A stretch of 15,093 bases of DNA from Lachnospiraceae bacterium (lineage in GTDB: Bacteria > Bacillota > Clostridia > Lachnospirales > Lachnospiraceae), in NCBI GenBank assembly GCA_024695225.1, contig JAILIO010000111.1, positions 1 to 15,093 of the forward strand, given 5' to 3'. Made by a program: the position numbers and the translations under genes. Positions within the stretch are counted from its first letter, which is position 1, and the number at the start of each line of letters is the position of its first letter. Shown here piece by piece: positions 7,522 to 14,980 of this stretch. Below the pieces are notes generated by a model. That model made no database searches and was not told the DNA's origin. It saw only the letters and a list, made by a program, of their open reading frames with translations.

Positions 7522-7878
7522 TTATTTCTTACCGTGGTTTGCAAGCCTGACCTGGTAGTTTGTCAGATCGTGTTTCAGATCATAGATCTCTTTTTCTTTT
7601 TCCTTGACCTTTTCTTCCAGAAGGCTTATCTGCTTCTTTGCCTTGAAATAATCGTCGGCTATATTGATCTCGAGAAGCATGTTCTGCATGTCGGAATTGA
7701 GCTTCCTGAAACCGTCATCGTCAGCATATTCAGCAAATTTTTTATTTATGTAAGTCGCCACTTTCTGCAGGTATTCTTCGCTTTCATATCCGCTGATGGT
7801 CAGCACTCTGTTGCCTATCCTGACCTCCACATCTATCTTTCCGGACATTTTCTGCTCTTCATCAAAATTTTTTCCCAT
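7522..7878 (-). CDS. zapA: Cell division protein ZapA
   Basis: A 118-residue ZapA protein that binds FtsZ and promotes bundling at the Z ring. The N-terminal domain reads KIDVEVRIGNRVLTISGYES (about 14-33) then EEYLQKVATYINKKF. The middle NSDMQNMLLEINIADDYFKA (61-80) is the typical ZapA helix, and residues about 81-110 form the C-terminal coiled coil (LLEEKVKEKEKEIYDLKHDL). I chose ATG 7878. The frame is open up to a TTG at 7899, but no ribosome binding site precedes that codon, and ZapA homologues begin close to the VEV strand. The next ATG (residue 11) is also possible. The gene lies about 40 bases after ruvB. Confidence 0.9.
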   Translation of the reverse strand: MGKNFDEEQKMSGKIDVEVRIGNRVLTISGYESEEYLQKVATYINKKFAEYADDDGFRKLNSDMQNMLLEINIADDYFKAKKQISLLEEKVKEKEKEIYDLKHDLTNYQVRLANHGKK

Positions 7879-7916
7879 CGCTCTCTCACTCCCAAACAAA
7901 TAATCACAGTGTACAC

Positions 7917-8909
7917 TTATACAACAAGTCTGCCCAAATGTATATAAGCCTTTTCGGTAACCACCCTTCCCCTGGGGGTTCTGTTTATCAATCCCAGCTG
8001 TATGAGATAGGGTTCATATACATCCTCCAGGGTTCCCGAGTCCTCAGAGAGCGCAGCAGCAAGTGTATCCAGTCCCACCGGTCCCCCCTTGAAGTTGTCT
8101 ATCATGGTATTGAGTATGCGTCTGTCCAGTTTGTCCAGCCCCAGTTTGTCTATCTGCAAAAGCGTCAGGGTTTCCTCAGCTGCCTCCAGGGTGATCCTGC
8201 CGTCAAACCTTACCTGGGCGAAATCCCTGGCCCTCTTTAACAGCCTGTTTGCGATCCTCGGTGTCCCGCGACTCCTCCTTGCTATCTCATAAGCGCCGTC
8301 CCTGTCGATCTCCACATTCAGTTTTCCCGCTGATGCGGTGACTATGGTTTCAAGCTGTTCCGGAGTATAAAACTCCAGTCTCTGTATCACTCCGAACCTG
8401 TCCCTCAAGGGCGCCGACAAAAGCCCCGCCCTGGTGGTGGCTCCCACAAGGGTGAAGTGGGGAAGATTCAGCCTTATGGACCTGGCGGCCGCCCCCCGGC
8501 CTATCATTATGTCGATGGCATAATCCTCCATGGCCGGATAAAGCACCTCCTCAACCTGCCTGTTAAGCCTGTGTATCTCGTCCACAAACAGGATGTCACC
8601 GCTTTTCAGGTTGTTCAGCACCGATGCCATCTCCCCTGTCTTCTCTATGGCAGGGCCGCTGGTGACCTTCATGTGAACCCCCATCTCATTTGCGATGATG
8701 CCGGCCAGGGTGGTCTTCCCAAGTCCCGGCGGGCCATACAGCAGCACATGATCCAGGGAATCCCCTCTTTCCTTTGCAGCCTTTATATAGACAGAAAGAT
8801 TTTTCTTTATCTCCTCCTGTCCCACATAATCTTTAAGTGTTTTGGGTCTCAGGGAGCGGTCGTCTCTCTCCTCTCCCCTCTGAACACCTGTCTCAATAAC
8901 TCTTTCCAT
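7917..8909 (-). CDS. ruvB: Holliday junction branch migration helicase RuvB
   Basis: A 330-residue AAA+ motor of the RuvABC complex, driving branch migration of Holliday junctions. Motifs: Walker A GPPGLGKTT (59-67), Walker B LFVDEIHRLN (107-116), sensor 1 GATTRAG (156-162), arginine finger LRDRFG (168-173). The C-terminal winged helix follows, ending in a GLINRTPRGR segment. The N-terminus SLRPKTLKDYVGQ (19-31) is canonical. The open frame continues to a TTG at 8951, but ATG 8909 gives the usual family length and N-terminus. Neither start has a strong ribosome binding site. It follows ruvA by about 94 bases in which I see no promoter or hairpin. Confidence 0.96.
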   Translation of the reverse strand: MERVIETGVQRGEERDDRSLRPKTLKDYVGQEEIKKNLSVYIKAAKERGDSLDHVLLYGPPGLGKTTLAGIIANEMGVHMKVTSGPAIEKTGEMASVLNNLKSGDILFVDEIHRLNRQVEEVLYPAMEDYAIDIMIGRGAAARSIRLNLPHFTLVGATTRAGLLSAPLRDRFGVIQRLEFYTPEQLETIVTASAGKLNVEIDRDGAYEIARRSRGTPRIANRLLKRARDFAQVRFDGRITLEAAEETLTLLQIDKLGLDKLDRRILNTMIDNFKGGPVGLDTLAAALSEDSGTLEDVYEPYLIQLGLINRTPRGRVVTEKAYIHLGRLVV

Positions 8910-9003
8910 ACCTTGTTCCGCTTTCCGTAACGGATCTTCACGTCCGCCCAAAATGTGCCGATCCCCGGGTATTCTTCACAAACGCACGATCATACGCAAA
9001 TTA

Positions 9004-9594
9004 TTACAGATTTCTCAGAGCTTCCCTGAGTATGGTCTCAGTGTCCATGTCCTCTGAAGCTTTCGCCATCTCCACTGCGCGCGCACTCACAGCCTGACTG
9101 TAACCCAGGGAAATAAGGGCTTCCACAGCTTCCGTAGCCGCAGCCCCACGCACTGCAACCCCCGAACTGCTATCTGTTCCCTCGATGGCCGCAGGCAGTT
9201 CTATCTTTCCCTTGAGTTCCAGTATGATCCTCTCAGCAGTCTTCTTTCCGATACCGGGAGCTTTGGAGATAGCGGCGTGATCGCCGCTTGCTATGGCAAA
9301 TGAAAGGGAATCCGCATCCAGAGCTGACAACAGTGAAAGACCTGCCTTGGGTCCCACTCCGTTCACACTTATCAGCCTCTTAAAAAGGGAAAGTTCTTCT
9401 TTCTCCAGAAATCCGAAAAGCTGGATAGCATCCTCCCTCACGCTGGTGTATGTGTAAACCATCATCTCAGCCCCGTTCTCAAGGGACATAAGCTCCCCGG
9501 CGGGCATATATACGTTGAAGCCTACGCCGTTTACTTCTATAACCGCAGAGCCTTCATCAACCCCGCATAACCTTCCCTTAAGATGCGCGAACAT
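9004..9594 (-). CDS. ruvA: Holliday junction branch migration protein RuvA
   Basis: A 196-residue RuvA, the tetrameric DNA-binding partner of RuvB. Visible are the N-terminal OB-fold start MFAHLKGRL and VNGVGFNVYMP (21-31), the first helix-hairpin-helix SVNGVGPKAGLSLLS (76-90), the second KAPGIGKKTAERIILELK (111-128), a flexible linker (about 132-152) and the C-terminal RuvB-binding domain (AVEALISLGYS, about 156-166). I chose ATG 9594, preceded by AAGGGGG 8 bases upstream, rather than the GTG at 9615, because RuvA homologues begin at this methionine. The first 17 bases overlap the end of the DUF5662 gene, implying coupled translation. Confidence 0.96.
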   Translation of the reverse strand: MFAHLKGRLCGVDEGSAVIEVNGVGFNVYMPAGELMSLENGAEMMVYTYTSVREDAIQLFGFLEKEELSLFKRLISVNGVGPKAGLSLLSALDADSLSFAIASGDHAAISKAPGIGKKTAERIILELKGKIELPAAIEGTDSSSGVAVRGAAATEAVEALISLGYSQAVSARAVEMAKASEDMDTETILREALRNL

Positions 9595-10144
9595 TTTTTC
9601 TGCCCCCTTTTCCACGTTTCAGGAACACATGCTTTATGTAATGAAAAGTCTTCTCCTCCCCTTTTTCAGAGAGCATTCTCAGGAGAAAATGGAGTTTCTT
9701 CCAGGTTGTCTCATGCATTATCTCAGGAGTTTTTCCGGACTCAAGGTATTCAAGGGGAGAAGAATCCTTGTAATTCCCCTTCTGATACACCTTGCAGGCC
9801 GCTATCCTGTCCATCACCATCTCCACGATATATCTGTTTGGCATGGGCACCGGTATAAGTCCAATACCCTCTCTGGATGAATAATCAAACCAGTACTCAT
9901 AATGATGTTTATTTCTACCCTTGTGATGCAGCCATGCCTCTGAAAAGCCCTTATCCTCACGTTCCGCATTGTTAGGGCTTCGGTTCCCCTGGTAGTATCT
10001 CACGCCCACCATGAATTCCGAGGGAGAATATTTAGACAGGTCGTGTGTAAGCCCCTGCCAGTACAATCCTACCTTGAAGCATCCTTTACAGACCAGCATC
10101 CTGTGCCGGGTTATTGTGATGAAATGTGAGATCGCTTTATTCAC
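9578..10144 (-). CDS. DUF5662 family protein
   Basis: A 188-residue soluble protein that matches DUF5662: ITRHRMLVCKGCFKVGLYWQGLTHDLSKYSPSEF (10-43, read in pieces as TRHRM, GLYWQGLTHD and SKYSP), then YYQGNRSPN, AWLHHKGRNKHHYEYW (70-85) and MVMDRIAACKVYQKG (109-123). The spacing of His14, His34-Asp35, the later paired histidines (73-74, 80-81) and Asp112 is what one expects of an HD-type metal site; this is my inference, and no reaction is established. I chose GTG 10144, which overlaps the stop of the upstream gene (GTGA). The frame is open further upstream, but that part lies within the other gene and does not resemble the family. Confidence 0.8.
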   Translation of the reverse strand: MNKAISHFITITRHRMLVCKGCFKVGLYWQGLTHDLSKYSPSEFMVGVRYYQGNRSPNNAEREDKGFSEAWLHHKGRNKHHYEYWFDYSSREGIGLIPVPMPNRYIVEMVMDRIAACKVYQKGNYKDSSPLEYLESGKTPEIMHETTWKKLHFLLRMLSEKGEEKTFHYIKHVFLKRGKGGRKNVRAS

Positions 10145-11976
10145 AATGCACCGCTCTTCAGAATAAACACAGACCTTTGCTCTGCGGTGACCGAAAGACC
10201 GTCCTCTGACAGCCTGGCATTTCCACTGTTCATATACAGTTCCCACACACCCCCGCCGGGTATCGTGGGCAGCGAAAATACATGTTTTTCCCAATGCATA
10301 TTGAAACCTGCGTAGATATACCCCTCATCTGTGCCGTCACCGTATTTCAGGGCATACAGCACTGCGAAGCTGTGGCTGACCGGATCTGTCCTGGCTCTCC
10401 AGACATCCTGTCCATGGAAGGATATATCCGGACACCCGTAGGAAAGATAATCCGTAAGCCTGAAAGCCCTGTCCATGTGAAGGGATCTGTGAGCTTTTCG
10501 AAGATCGATAAGCGCTTTGATCCATTGATGAAAATCCTGCGCTGCCTTTGTTTCGTTCCACTTCACATAAAATGTATCGTTATCCTGGCAATATGGGTTA
10601 TTATTTCCATTCTGTGTGGACAGAAATTCATCGCCGCCGTAGATCACCGGAGTCCCCTGGGACAGCAGCATCATGGTTGCAAGATTCTTCTCCTGTCTGA
10701 GACGAAGGGCTGAGATCCCTTTCTTTCTGGTAGGTCCTTCTGTTCCGCAGTTCCAGCTGTGATCGGTGGCATCGCCGTCCCTGCCGTCCTCTCCGTTTTC
10801 CGCATTGTGCTTTTCATTGTAAGTAACAACATCACTCAGCCTCATCCCACGCTCACGGGCGACATATACTGTTCTTGCACAGGGAGCAGGGACATTTTTC
10901 AAAAGGGAGATCATGCCCGACACCTGGTCCGAATCCCCTTTGAGGAACCGTCTCATGGTGACCATGGGCATCTCATCGGTGATACACACGTTTGGAAGAG
11001 ACCTGACGTAATCATCGGTCTGCCATCCGCTGAATATCAGTTTTACATCGGAAAGCATCGGGTCTCTCACTATCTCACGGCTGTTGACGGATGGCCCTAT
11101 CAACTCGAAACCGTCAACCCCGTAAGCCGCCATCCAAAAGTCAAGTATATGCATCTTCTGGCAATCGGTGAGATCGTCTGTGAAATACATCTGCATTATC
11201 AGTTCCATCCCCTCATCGTGAAGGGCTGAGACCAGATCCTTGAAAGATTTCACAGGATCCCGCCTTGAAAAAGCGGGGTTTGGCATCTTATATCTGGCTT
11301 CATCCGTATATCCCCAGATATTGCACTTTACAGTTTCACTGTCAGGATTCTTGTAAGAGCGGGCTGCATATTCCATGGATGAAGCAGCTCTGATCCTGTC
11401 AGACTCACCTATATCTTCATTGAAATCGTAGGCAGGCATCAGTATGACGGAGGTCACCCCCAGCTCCTTCATATAGGGGATCTTCTCGCGGACACCGTCA
11501 AAAGTGCCCTTTTCCCGGGCATGGGATGATCTGTGCATGGTGTAGGCGCGCACATTCACCACATAAAATATAGTGTCACAATAGGGAATATGAGGCCTGT
11601 GATCCCCTGTACCACAGTGTTCACTGCCGAGTACCGGGTATGCGATCAGGCTCCTGTACCGGCCCTTATCGCCGAAATGACCATTACAATCACCCCGGGC
11701 AGCATACCGGTCGGCGAATTCTTCATCGCCACAGTAATACCTGTATCCTGTATTTTCGGGCAGACCTGACACAAGGGCGCAATAAATATCGCCATATCTG
11801 CACTCAGGGGGAAAAGCTATCCTCTTTCCTCTGGTCTGTCCTCCGAAGTAAACAACGACTCCGCACTCTTTTGTCAGATCCGGAAAGCATGCGGAAAAGC
11901 GGATCCCTTCGTCAGTCCTGTATGACCCCACCGGATAAGGAAACGCGGGTTTTACTGAAATTCTGTCTTTATACAT
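10141..11976 (-). CDS. GlgX-like GH13 glycogen-debranching family protein, predicted catalytically inactive
   Basis: A 611-residue protein with the layout of a GlgX/isoamylase-type enzyme: an N-terminal CBM48-like domain (about 13-95), a GH13 barrel (about 135-500) and a C-terminal beta domain. Strong family matches are GVTSVILMPAYDF (173-185), SYNEKHN-like TYNEKHNAENGEDGRDG (385-401), SWNCGTEGP (407-415) and GTPVIYGGDEF with QNGNNNPYCQDN (441-466). The four GH13 catalytic regions are degenerate. The nucleophile slot of GFRFDL reads GFELIG (289-294, Ile293), the acid slot of LIAEPW reads LIFSGW (Ser316), the HD of region IV reads ER (375-376), and region I has lost its Asp/Asn/His. It probably binds a glucan or acts as a scaffold rather than cleaving. 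ATG 11976 has a close AAAGG; no good promoter is seen. Confidence 0.85.
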   Translation of the reverse strand: MYKDRISVKPAFPYPVGSYRTDEGIRFSACFPDLTKECGVVVYFGGQTRGKRIAFPPECRYGDIYCALVSGLPENTGYRYYCGDEEFADRYAARGDCNGHFGDKGRYRSLIAYPVLGSEHCGTGDHRPHIPYCDTIFYVVNVRAYTMHRSSHAREKGTFDGVREKIPYMKELGVTSVILMPAYDFNEDIGESDRIRAASSMEYAARSYKNPDSETVKCNIWGYTDEARYKMPNPAFSRRDPVKSFKDLVSALHDEGMELIMQMYFTDDLTDCQKMHILDFWMAAYGVDGFELIGPSVNSREIVRDPMLSDVKLIFSGWQTDDYVRSLPNVCITDEMPMVTMRRFLKGDSDQVSGMISLLKNVPAPCARTVYVARERGMRLSDVVTYNEKHNAENGEDGRDGDATDHSWNCGTEGPTRKKGISALRLRQEKNLATMMLLSQGTPVIYGGDEFLSTQNGNNNPYCQDNDTFYVKWNETKAAQDFHQWIKALIDLRKAHRSLHMDRAFRLTDYLSYGCPDISFHGQDVWRARTDPVSHSFAVLYALKYGDGTDEGYIYAGFNMHWEKHVFSLPTIPGGGVWELYMNSGNARLSEDGLSVTAEQRSVFILKSGAL

Positions 11977-12054
11977 AGCCTTTCACATAATATCACAAAA
12001 ATTCCAAATAGGGAAATAAAAAGGATAAACAATGCCTTAACGAAAACAACGATT

Positions 12055-12083
12055 TTGACGGTACAGAAATATGGGTGTATTAT
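12055..12083 (+). promoter_or_regulatory. Predicted sigma-A promoter of the LRR-DUF975 unit
   Basis: TTGACG (12055-12060), a 17-base spacer and TATTAT (12078-12083) closely match the housekeeping consensus. Transcription would start near 12090, leaving a leader of about 90 bases before the ATG at 12180. It lies in the 203-base gap between the leftward GlgX-like gene and the rightward LRR gene, which otherwise holds no gene. Confidence 0.65.
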
Positions 12084-12114
12084 ATAGAAGTTTTTGATAA
12101 GATGAAAGCATAAA

Positions 12115-12176
12115 GATCCTGCGATCACGCAGGAATGCCGACTGTAAAGGATGATCAGTCCCGAGAAGGAGGATAT
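12115..12176 (+). promoter_or_regulatory. Structured 5' leader of the LRR gene with two adjacent hairpins
   Basis: Two perfect short stems lie in the predicted leader: CCTGCG (12118-12123) with CGCAGG (12128-12133), loop of 4; and GACTG (12140-12144) with CAGTC (12156-12160), loop of 11. The second loop contains AGGAT (12148-12152), complementary to ATCCT (12116-12120) at the foot of the first stem. The same ATCCT could also pair with the AGGAT inside the ribosome binding site (12168-12175). This allows alternative folds. I cannot assign a known riboswitch class. Confidence 0.3.
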
Positions 12177-12179
12177 TAA

Positions 12180-13277
12180 ATGGTTGAAAGAAATATGGAA
12201 AATAATTATGAACACAATAATCAGAGCAGCGAGCAGGATCCCGGGAGCGCTCTGACCGCCACTTTTTTGATCGCAATGATAGTGATAATAGTGATCCTGA
12301 CGATCTTTCTGTTCTACTATAAATCCAAAGTGTCAAAGCTCGAAGATCAGATCGCTGAGATGACCGGGGAAGCTGTGACAGAGACAGTTCTGCCCGATAC
12401 CAAAGCAGAGTCTGTCCCGGCGGACACAAAGGAAACCACTGCTTCTGCAGAAAAGAAGAATGCGGATGCCAAGAGCAAGGGCGGTGACTCCTCTTCTGCT
12501 GTTGAGAGTCAGGTCTCTGAAAGCATGCAGGCACCTGCCGGCGCTCAGACAGGTTCCGAAGGTCAGAGTACTTCCGAAGGACAGACCCCTGCTGCTGCAA
12601 ACACGGGCTCCGAAAAGCCTGTCACCTGGGAGGATCCGGCCATGGGACGCGTGATCGGGAAATACCTTGGCAAGAATTCCACAGAGGTCACGGAAAAGGA
12701 TCTTTTGGGATTTTCCAAGCTCTACATAGTCGGGAACAGCGTCACTGAGGATTCAGGTGAGATCTCCGTAATGCTTAAATATGCCGTTGCAGACAACGCC
12801 AGAGGCGACGTTTCAAGTCTCACGGACTTGAACAAATTCAAAAACCTCTCCGAGGTTTCCGTACTCATGAACGATATAACCGAGATAGGCGATGTAAGCG
12901 AACTTCAGTTTCTGAAATGCCTGTCCCTTGACAACAACTATATTTCAGATCTAAAGCCCCTTGAATCCCTTACAAGCCTTGATATATTGAGTCTTGGGAC
13001 AAACAAGATCACAGATATCAGCAGTCTCTCAAAACTGCAGAATCTGAAGAGCCTGTACCTTGCAGAAAACCAGATCAAGGATGTGTCCCCTCTTGCATCC
13101 CTTGAAAAGATCGAAAACATAAGTCTTTCAAACAATCCGGTCACAGATGTATCGCCTCTGTCCAAGTGTATGACTCTGACTGAATTACATCTGGATAACT
13201 GTCCCGCCACAGATTATTCTTCACTTAAGAATCTGAAACGGCTGGACCTTTCCAATTGCACCGGCTTTAACTTCTAA
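12180..13277 (+). CDS. Membrane-anchored leucine-rich-repeat protein
   Basis: A 365-residue protein. A hydrophilic N-terminus (1-23) precedes one membrane helix (about 25-47); there is no cleavage site, so it is likely a type II anchored protein. A charged stretch (48-62) and a low-complexity linker rich in Ala, Ser, Thr, Glu and Gly (about 63-147) follow. The C-terminus (about 208-360) has about six SDS22-like repeats of 21-22 residues, with cores such as LKCLSLDNNYISDLKPLESL, LDILSLGTNKITDISSLSKL and LKSLYLAENQIKDVSPLASL. LRRs of this kind bind proteins; the ligand is unknown. The repeats lack an LPxTG anchor. ATG 12180 has AAGGAGG 7 bases upstream. The following DUF975 gene is 56 bases on, with no terminator between. 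Confidence 0.9.
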   Translation: MVERNMENNYEHNNQSSEQDPGSALTATFLIAMIVIIVILTIFLFYYKSKVSKLEDQIAEMTGEAVTETVLPDTKAESVPADTKETTASAEKKNADAKSKGGDSSSAVESQVSESMQAPAGAQTGSEGQSTSEGQTPAAANTGSEKPVTWEDPAMGRVIGKYLGKNSTEVTEKDLLGFSKLYIVGNSVTEDSGEISVMLKYAVADNARGDVSSLTDLNKFKNLSEVSVLMNDITEIGDVSELQFLKCLSLDNNYISDLKPLESLTSLDILSLGTNKITDISSLSKLQNLKSLYLAENQIKDVSPLASLEKIENISLSNNPVTDVSPLSKCMTLTELHLDNCPATDYSSLKNLKRLDLSNCTGFNF

Positions 13278-13333
13278 TGAAATTTACCGAGATGGACCGA
13301 TAACAGTTTATCTATTAACGAAAGGAAAAGATC

Positions 13334-14326
13334 ATGAATGTAAATTGGAAGATATCAGAACTCAAAAATCGCGGAAGAGCAGCTGTCAGCAGGAATTATT
13401 GGAAATATCTTCTGGCAGCGCTGATACTCATGCTTACAACAGGCACTTTCCCTTCTGTGCGCATCAATTTACCCCTGCATACGAACAGTTTTTCCGAGGA
13501 CTCGTCTTTTTCGGGTTCTTTTGACTGGGACATAAATGGAAAGCATTACGAAGCGGACGATATAGAAGAATTGTTTGAAGATCTGATCGGATCAGGTTCT
13601 TTTCCTGTTTTTATCGGCATTTTTACAGGCATATTCTTACTGGTATTCATAATATCTCTGGCAATAGCTGTCTTTGCGTTGCAGCCGCTGCAATGCGGGT
13701 GTCAGCGCGTATTTGTCATGGGGCAGCGCTACCAGGCGTACCTGGGAAATATCACATGGCCCATGAGCACAGCCTATATGAATGTTGTGAAGATCATGTT
13801 CTTCCGGGGCCTTTACACAACCCTGTGGTCACTTTTGTTTATAGTCCCCGGGGTAATAAAGTCCTACGAGTACCGGATGATACCCTACATCCTTTCGGAG
13901 CATCCGGAGATAGACATGGATGAAGCATTTCGCCTTTCAAAGGTAATGATGGACGGCGACAAATGGAATGCTTTCCTTTTGGATCTTTCATTTATCGGGT
14001 GGAACCTGCTGGGAGCCATCACTCTGGGACTGGTCAGGATCTTTTACGCAGCGCCTTACCAGTACGCCACGAATTCAGAACTTTATACTGCCCTTACCTG
14101 GAAGCTTGCCCCTGCTCCACAGCAGCAGACATTCGGTTCGGATTCTTTTACCGAAGATCATACATATGATCAGGCAAATGCTCAAAGCTCCGTCTACGAC
14201 CCCGGCATTTCCCCGTCAATGACATCAGAGGTCAGTAATGAAGCAGAAATAAAAGATGGTTCAAATGAATCAGAAAATAAAACCGATACTTATGAAAGCA
14301 CTGAAGATCAGCAAAGATCTGAATGA
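13334..14326 (+). CDS. DUF975 family membrane protein
   Basis: A 330-residue integral membrane protein of the DUF975 family. The start KNRGRAAVSRNYWKYLLAALI (11-31) is typical. Hydrophobic helices lie at about 24-36, 91-116, 150-172 and 213-238. The family hallmark YEYRMIPYILSEHPEI (178-193) is followed by EAFRLSKVMMDGDKWNAFLLDLSFIGW (197-223). An acidic loop (about 50-86) and an acidic, Ser/Asn-rich tail (about 262-330) flank the core and are not part of the family core. No function is established. ATG 13334 is preceded by AAAGGA. It shares a transcript with the LRR gene, which suggests but does not prove a joint envelope role. Confidence 0.9.
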   Translation: MNVNWKISELKNRGRAAVSRNYWKYLLAALILMLTTGTFPSVRINLPLHTNSFSEDSSFSGSFDWDINGKHYEADDIEELFEDLIGSGSFPVFIGIFTGIFLLVFIISLAIAVFALQPLQCGCQRVFVMGQRYQAYLGNITWPMSTAYMNVVKIMFFRGLYTTLWSLLFIVPGVIKSYEYRMIPYILSEHPEIDMDEAFRLSKVMMDGDKWNAFLLDLSFIGWNLLGAITLGLVRIFYAAPYQYATNSELYTALTWKLAPAPQQQTFGSDSFTEDHTYDQANAQSSVYDPGISPSMTSEVSNEAEIKDGSNESENKTDTYESTEDQQRSE

Positions 14327-14404
14327 TATTTATTAAACTCAGGGATCCGTCTATCCTTCCATCTGAAACCACAAGGATCTGATCAGCAGGTTTTAGGATT
14401 TAGT

Positions 14405-14452
14405 GAACAGTGTACTCTGACAACGATCATAAGAGTACACTGTTCTCTTTTT
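14405..14452 (+). terminator. Long-stem rho-independent terminator after the DUF975 gene
   Basis: A perfect 14-base inverted repeat, GAACAGTGTACTCT (14405-14418) and AGAGTACACTGTTC (14432-14445), with a 13-base loop, is followed by TCTTTTT. The stem is only moderately GC rich but long. There is no U tract on the minus strand, so it should act only rightwards. It lies about 80 bases past the DUF975 stop; the rest of the gap 14327-14506 holds nothing I can identify. Confidence 0.75.
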
Positions 14453-14506
14453 ATCATGGGACTGTGGAAATATCCGAAAATAAAATCATTTCAGGCTGTT
14501 TTTTGA

Positions 14507-14875
14507 TCAAAAGTGACTTGCAACACACAGATGAATTGTAGATACAGGATATGCTACAATGTTGACGATCACTCTGACCATAATGACAGCCGCCAGGAAC
14601 AATAGTTTAAAAATTTCAACGACAAACAAAGTGGGATGGACCAATAATATCAAGTCAAATCCCTCAAAATGAAAAGAATTTTGAAATGCTTCTCTTAACA
14701 GACCACTTTTTGAAAAAGCAGCCAAGGTTCCTCCAAAAATACATGTGTACATCAGAGTGCTTTTGACCATCATTATAACACTATCGTACTCCGACAGCAC
14801 TGCACCCGCAAGACTGATAACAAATACTATGACCAACTGGATCAACCTGACATTACGATTATGAACGATTTCCAT
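14507..14875 (-). CDS. Small membrane protein of unknown function, 122 residues
   Basis: I do not recognise the family. The protein has three or four hydrophobic segments: about 11-27 (LIQLVIVFVISLAGAVL), 33-53 (VIMMVKSTLMYTCIFGGTLAA) and 74-112 (probably two helices), with a short basic N-terminus. ATG 14875 is preceded by AAAGGAGA 8 bases upstream, which is the best evidence that it is real. It has its own 105-base upstream gap after the serine-dehydratase-like gene and is followed, on its own strand, by no clear terminator. Base composition is more AT rich than the core genes nearby, so it may be lineage specific. Confidence 0.65.
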   Translation of the reverse strand: MEIVHNRNVRLIQLVIVFVISLAGAVLSEYDSVIMMVKSTLMYTCIFGGTLAAFSKSGLLREAFQNSFHFEGFDLILLVHPTLFVVEIFKLLFLAAVIMVRVIVNIVAYPVSTIHLCVASHF

Positions 14876-14920
14876 ATTACCATTCTCCTTTCAAGACATA
14901 ATGATCGTCATGCTTATGGA

Positions 14921-14957
14921 GAAATGATAACAGTCTTCAGTCTGAATCATTTCAGAC
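14921..14957. repeat. Overlapping inverted repeats upstream of the small membrane protein gene
   Basis: GTCTGAA (14940-14946) and TTCAGAC (14951-14957) form a 7-base inverted repeat around a 4-base centre. A second pair, GAAATGAT (14921-14928) and ATCATTTC (14946-14953), overlaps it, so the two folds exclude each other. There is no T tract on either side. It could be an operator or an RNA structure. Confidence 0.35.
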
Positions 14958-14980
14958 AAAGTTTACACATGATCCGGTTA

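Noticed and set aside
7905..7914. The palindrome AGTGTACACT between ruvB and zapA as a shared operator with the GTGTAC-containing hairpin at 14405
   Set aside because: The common core is only a few bases and the second copy is explained by a terminator stem; chance is the simpler reading.
8910..8951. A longer RuvB start at TTG 8951
   Set aside because: It adds 14 residues not seen in RuvB homologues; ATG 8909 gives the canonical N-terminus, though neither has a strong ribosome binding site.
11977..12010. A promoter for the GlgX-like gene using TATTAT about 10 bases before its ATG
   Set aside because: No acceptable -35 lies 16-18 bases upstream and the start would leave no room for a ribosome binding site.
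12115..12176. A c-di-GMP or preQ1 riboswitch in the LRR leader
   Set aside because: Only the string ATCACGCAGG is loosely reminiscent of the c-di-GMP-I class; the rest of the consensus, including the second helix and tetraloop receptor, is absent.
11952..12215. An 87-codon leftward open frame with a very hydrophobic product in the gap before the LRR gene
   Set aside because: It overlaps the start of both neighbouring genes and the predicted LRR promoter and leader, and has no ribosome binding site; the hydrophobicity follows from the AT-rich intergenic sequence.
12037..12600. A 187-codon leftward open frame antisense to the LRR gene
   Set aside because: It is the complement of the low-complexity linker of a well supported gene and its product is compositionally odd (Ser, Arg, Gln rich).
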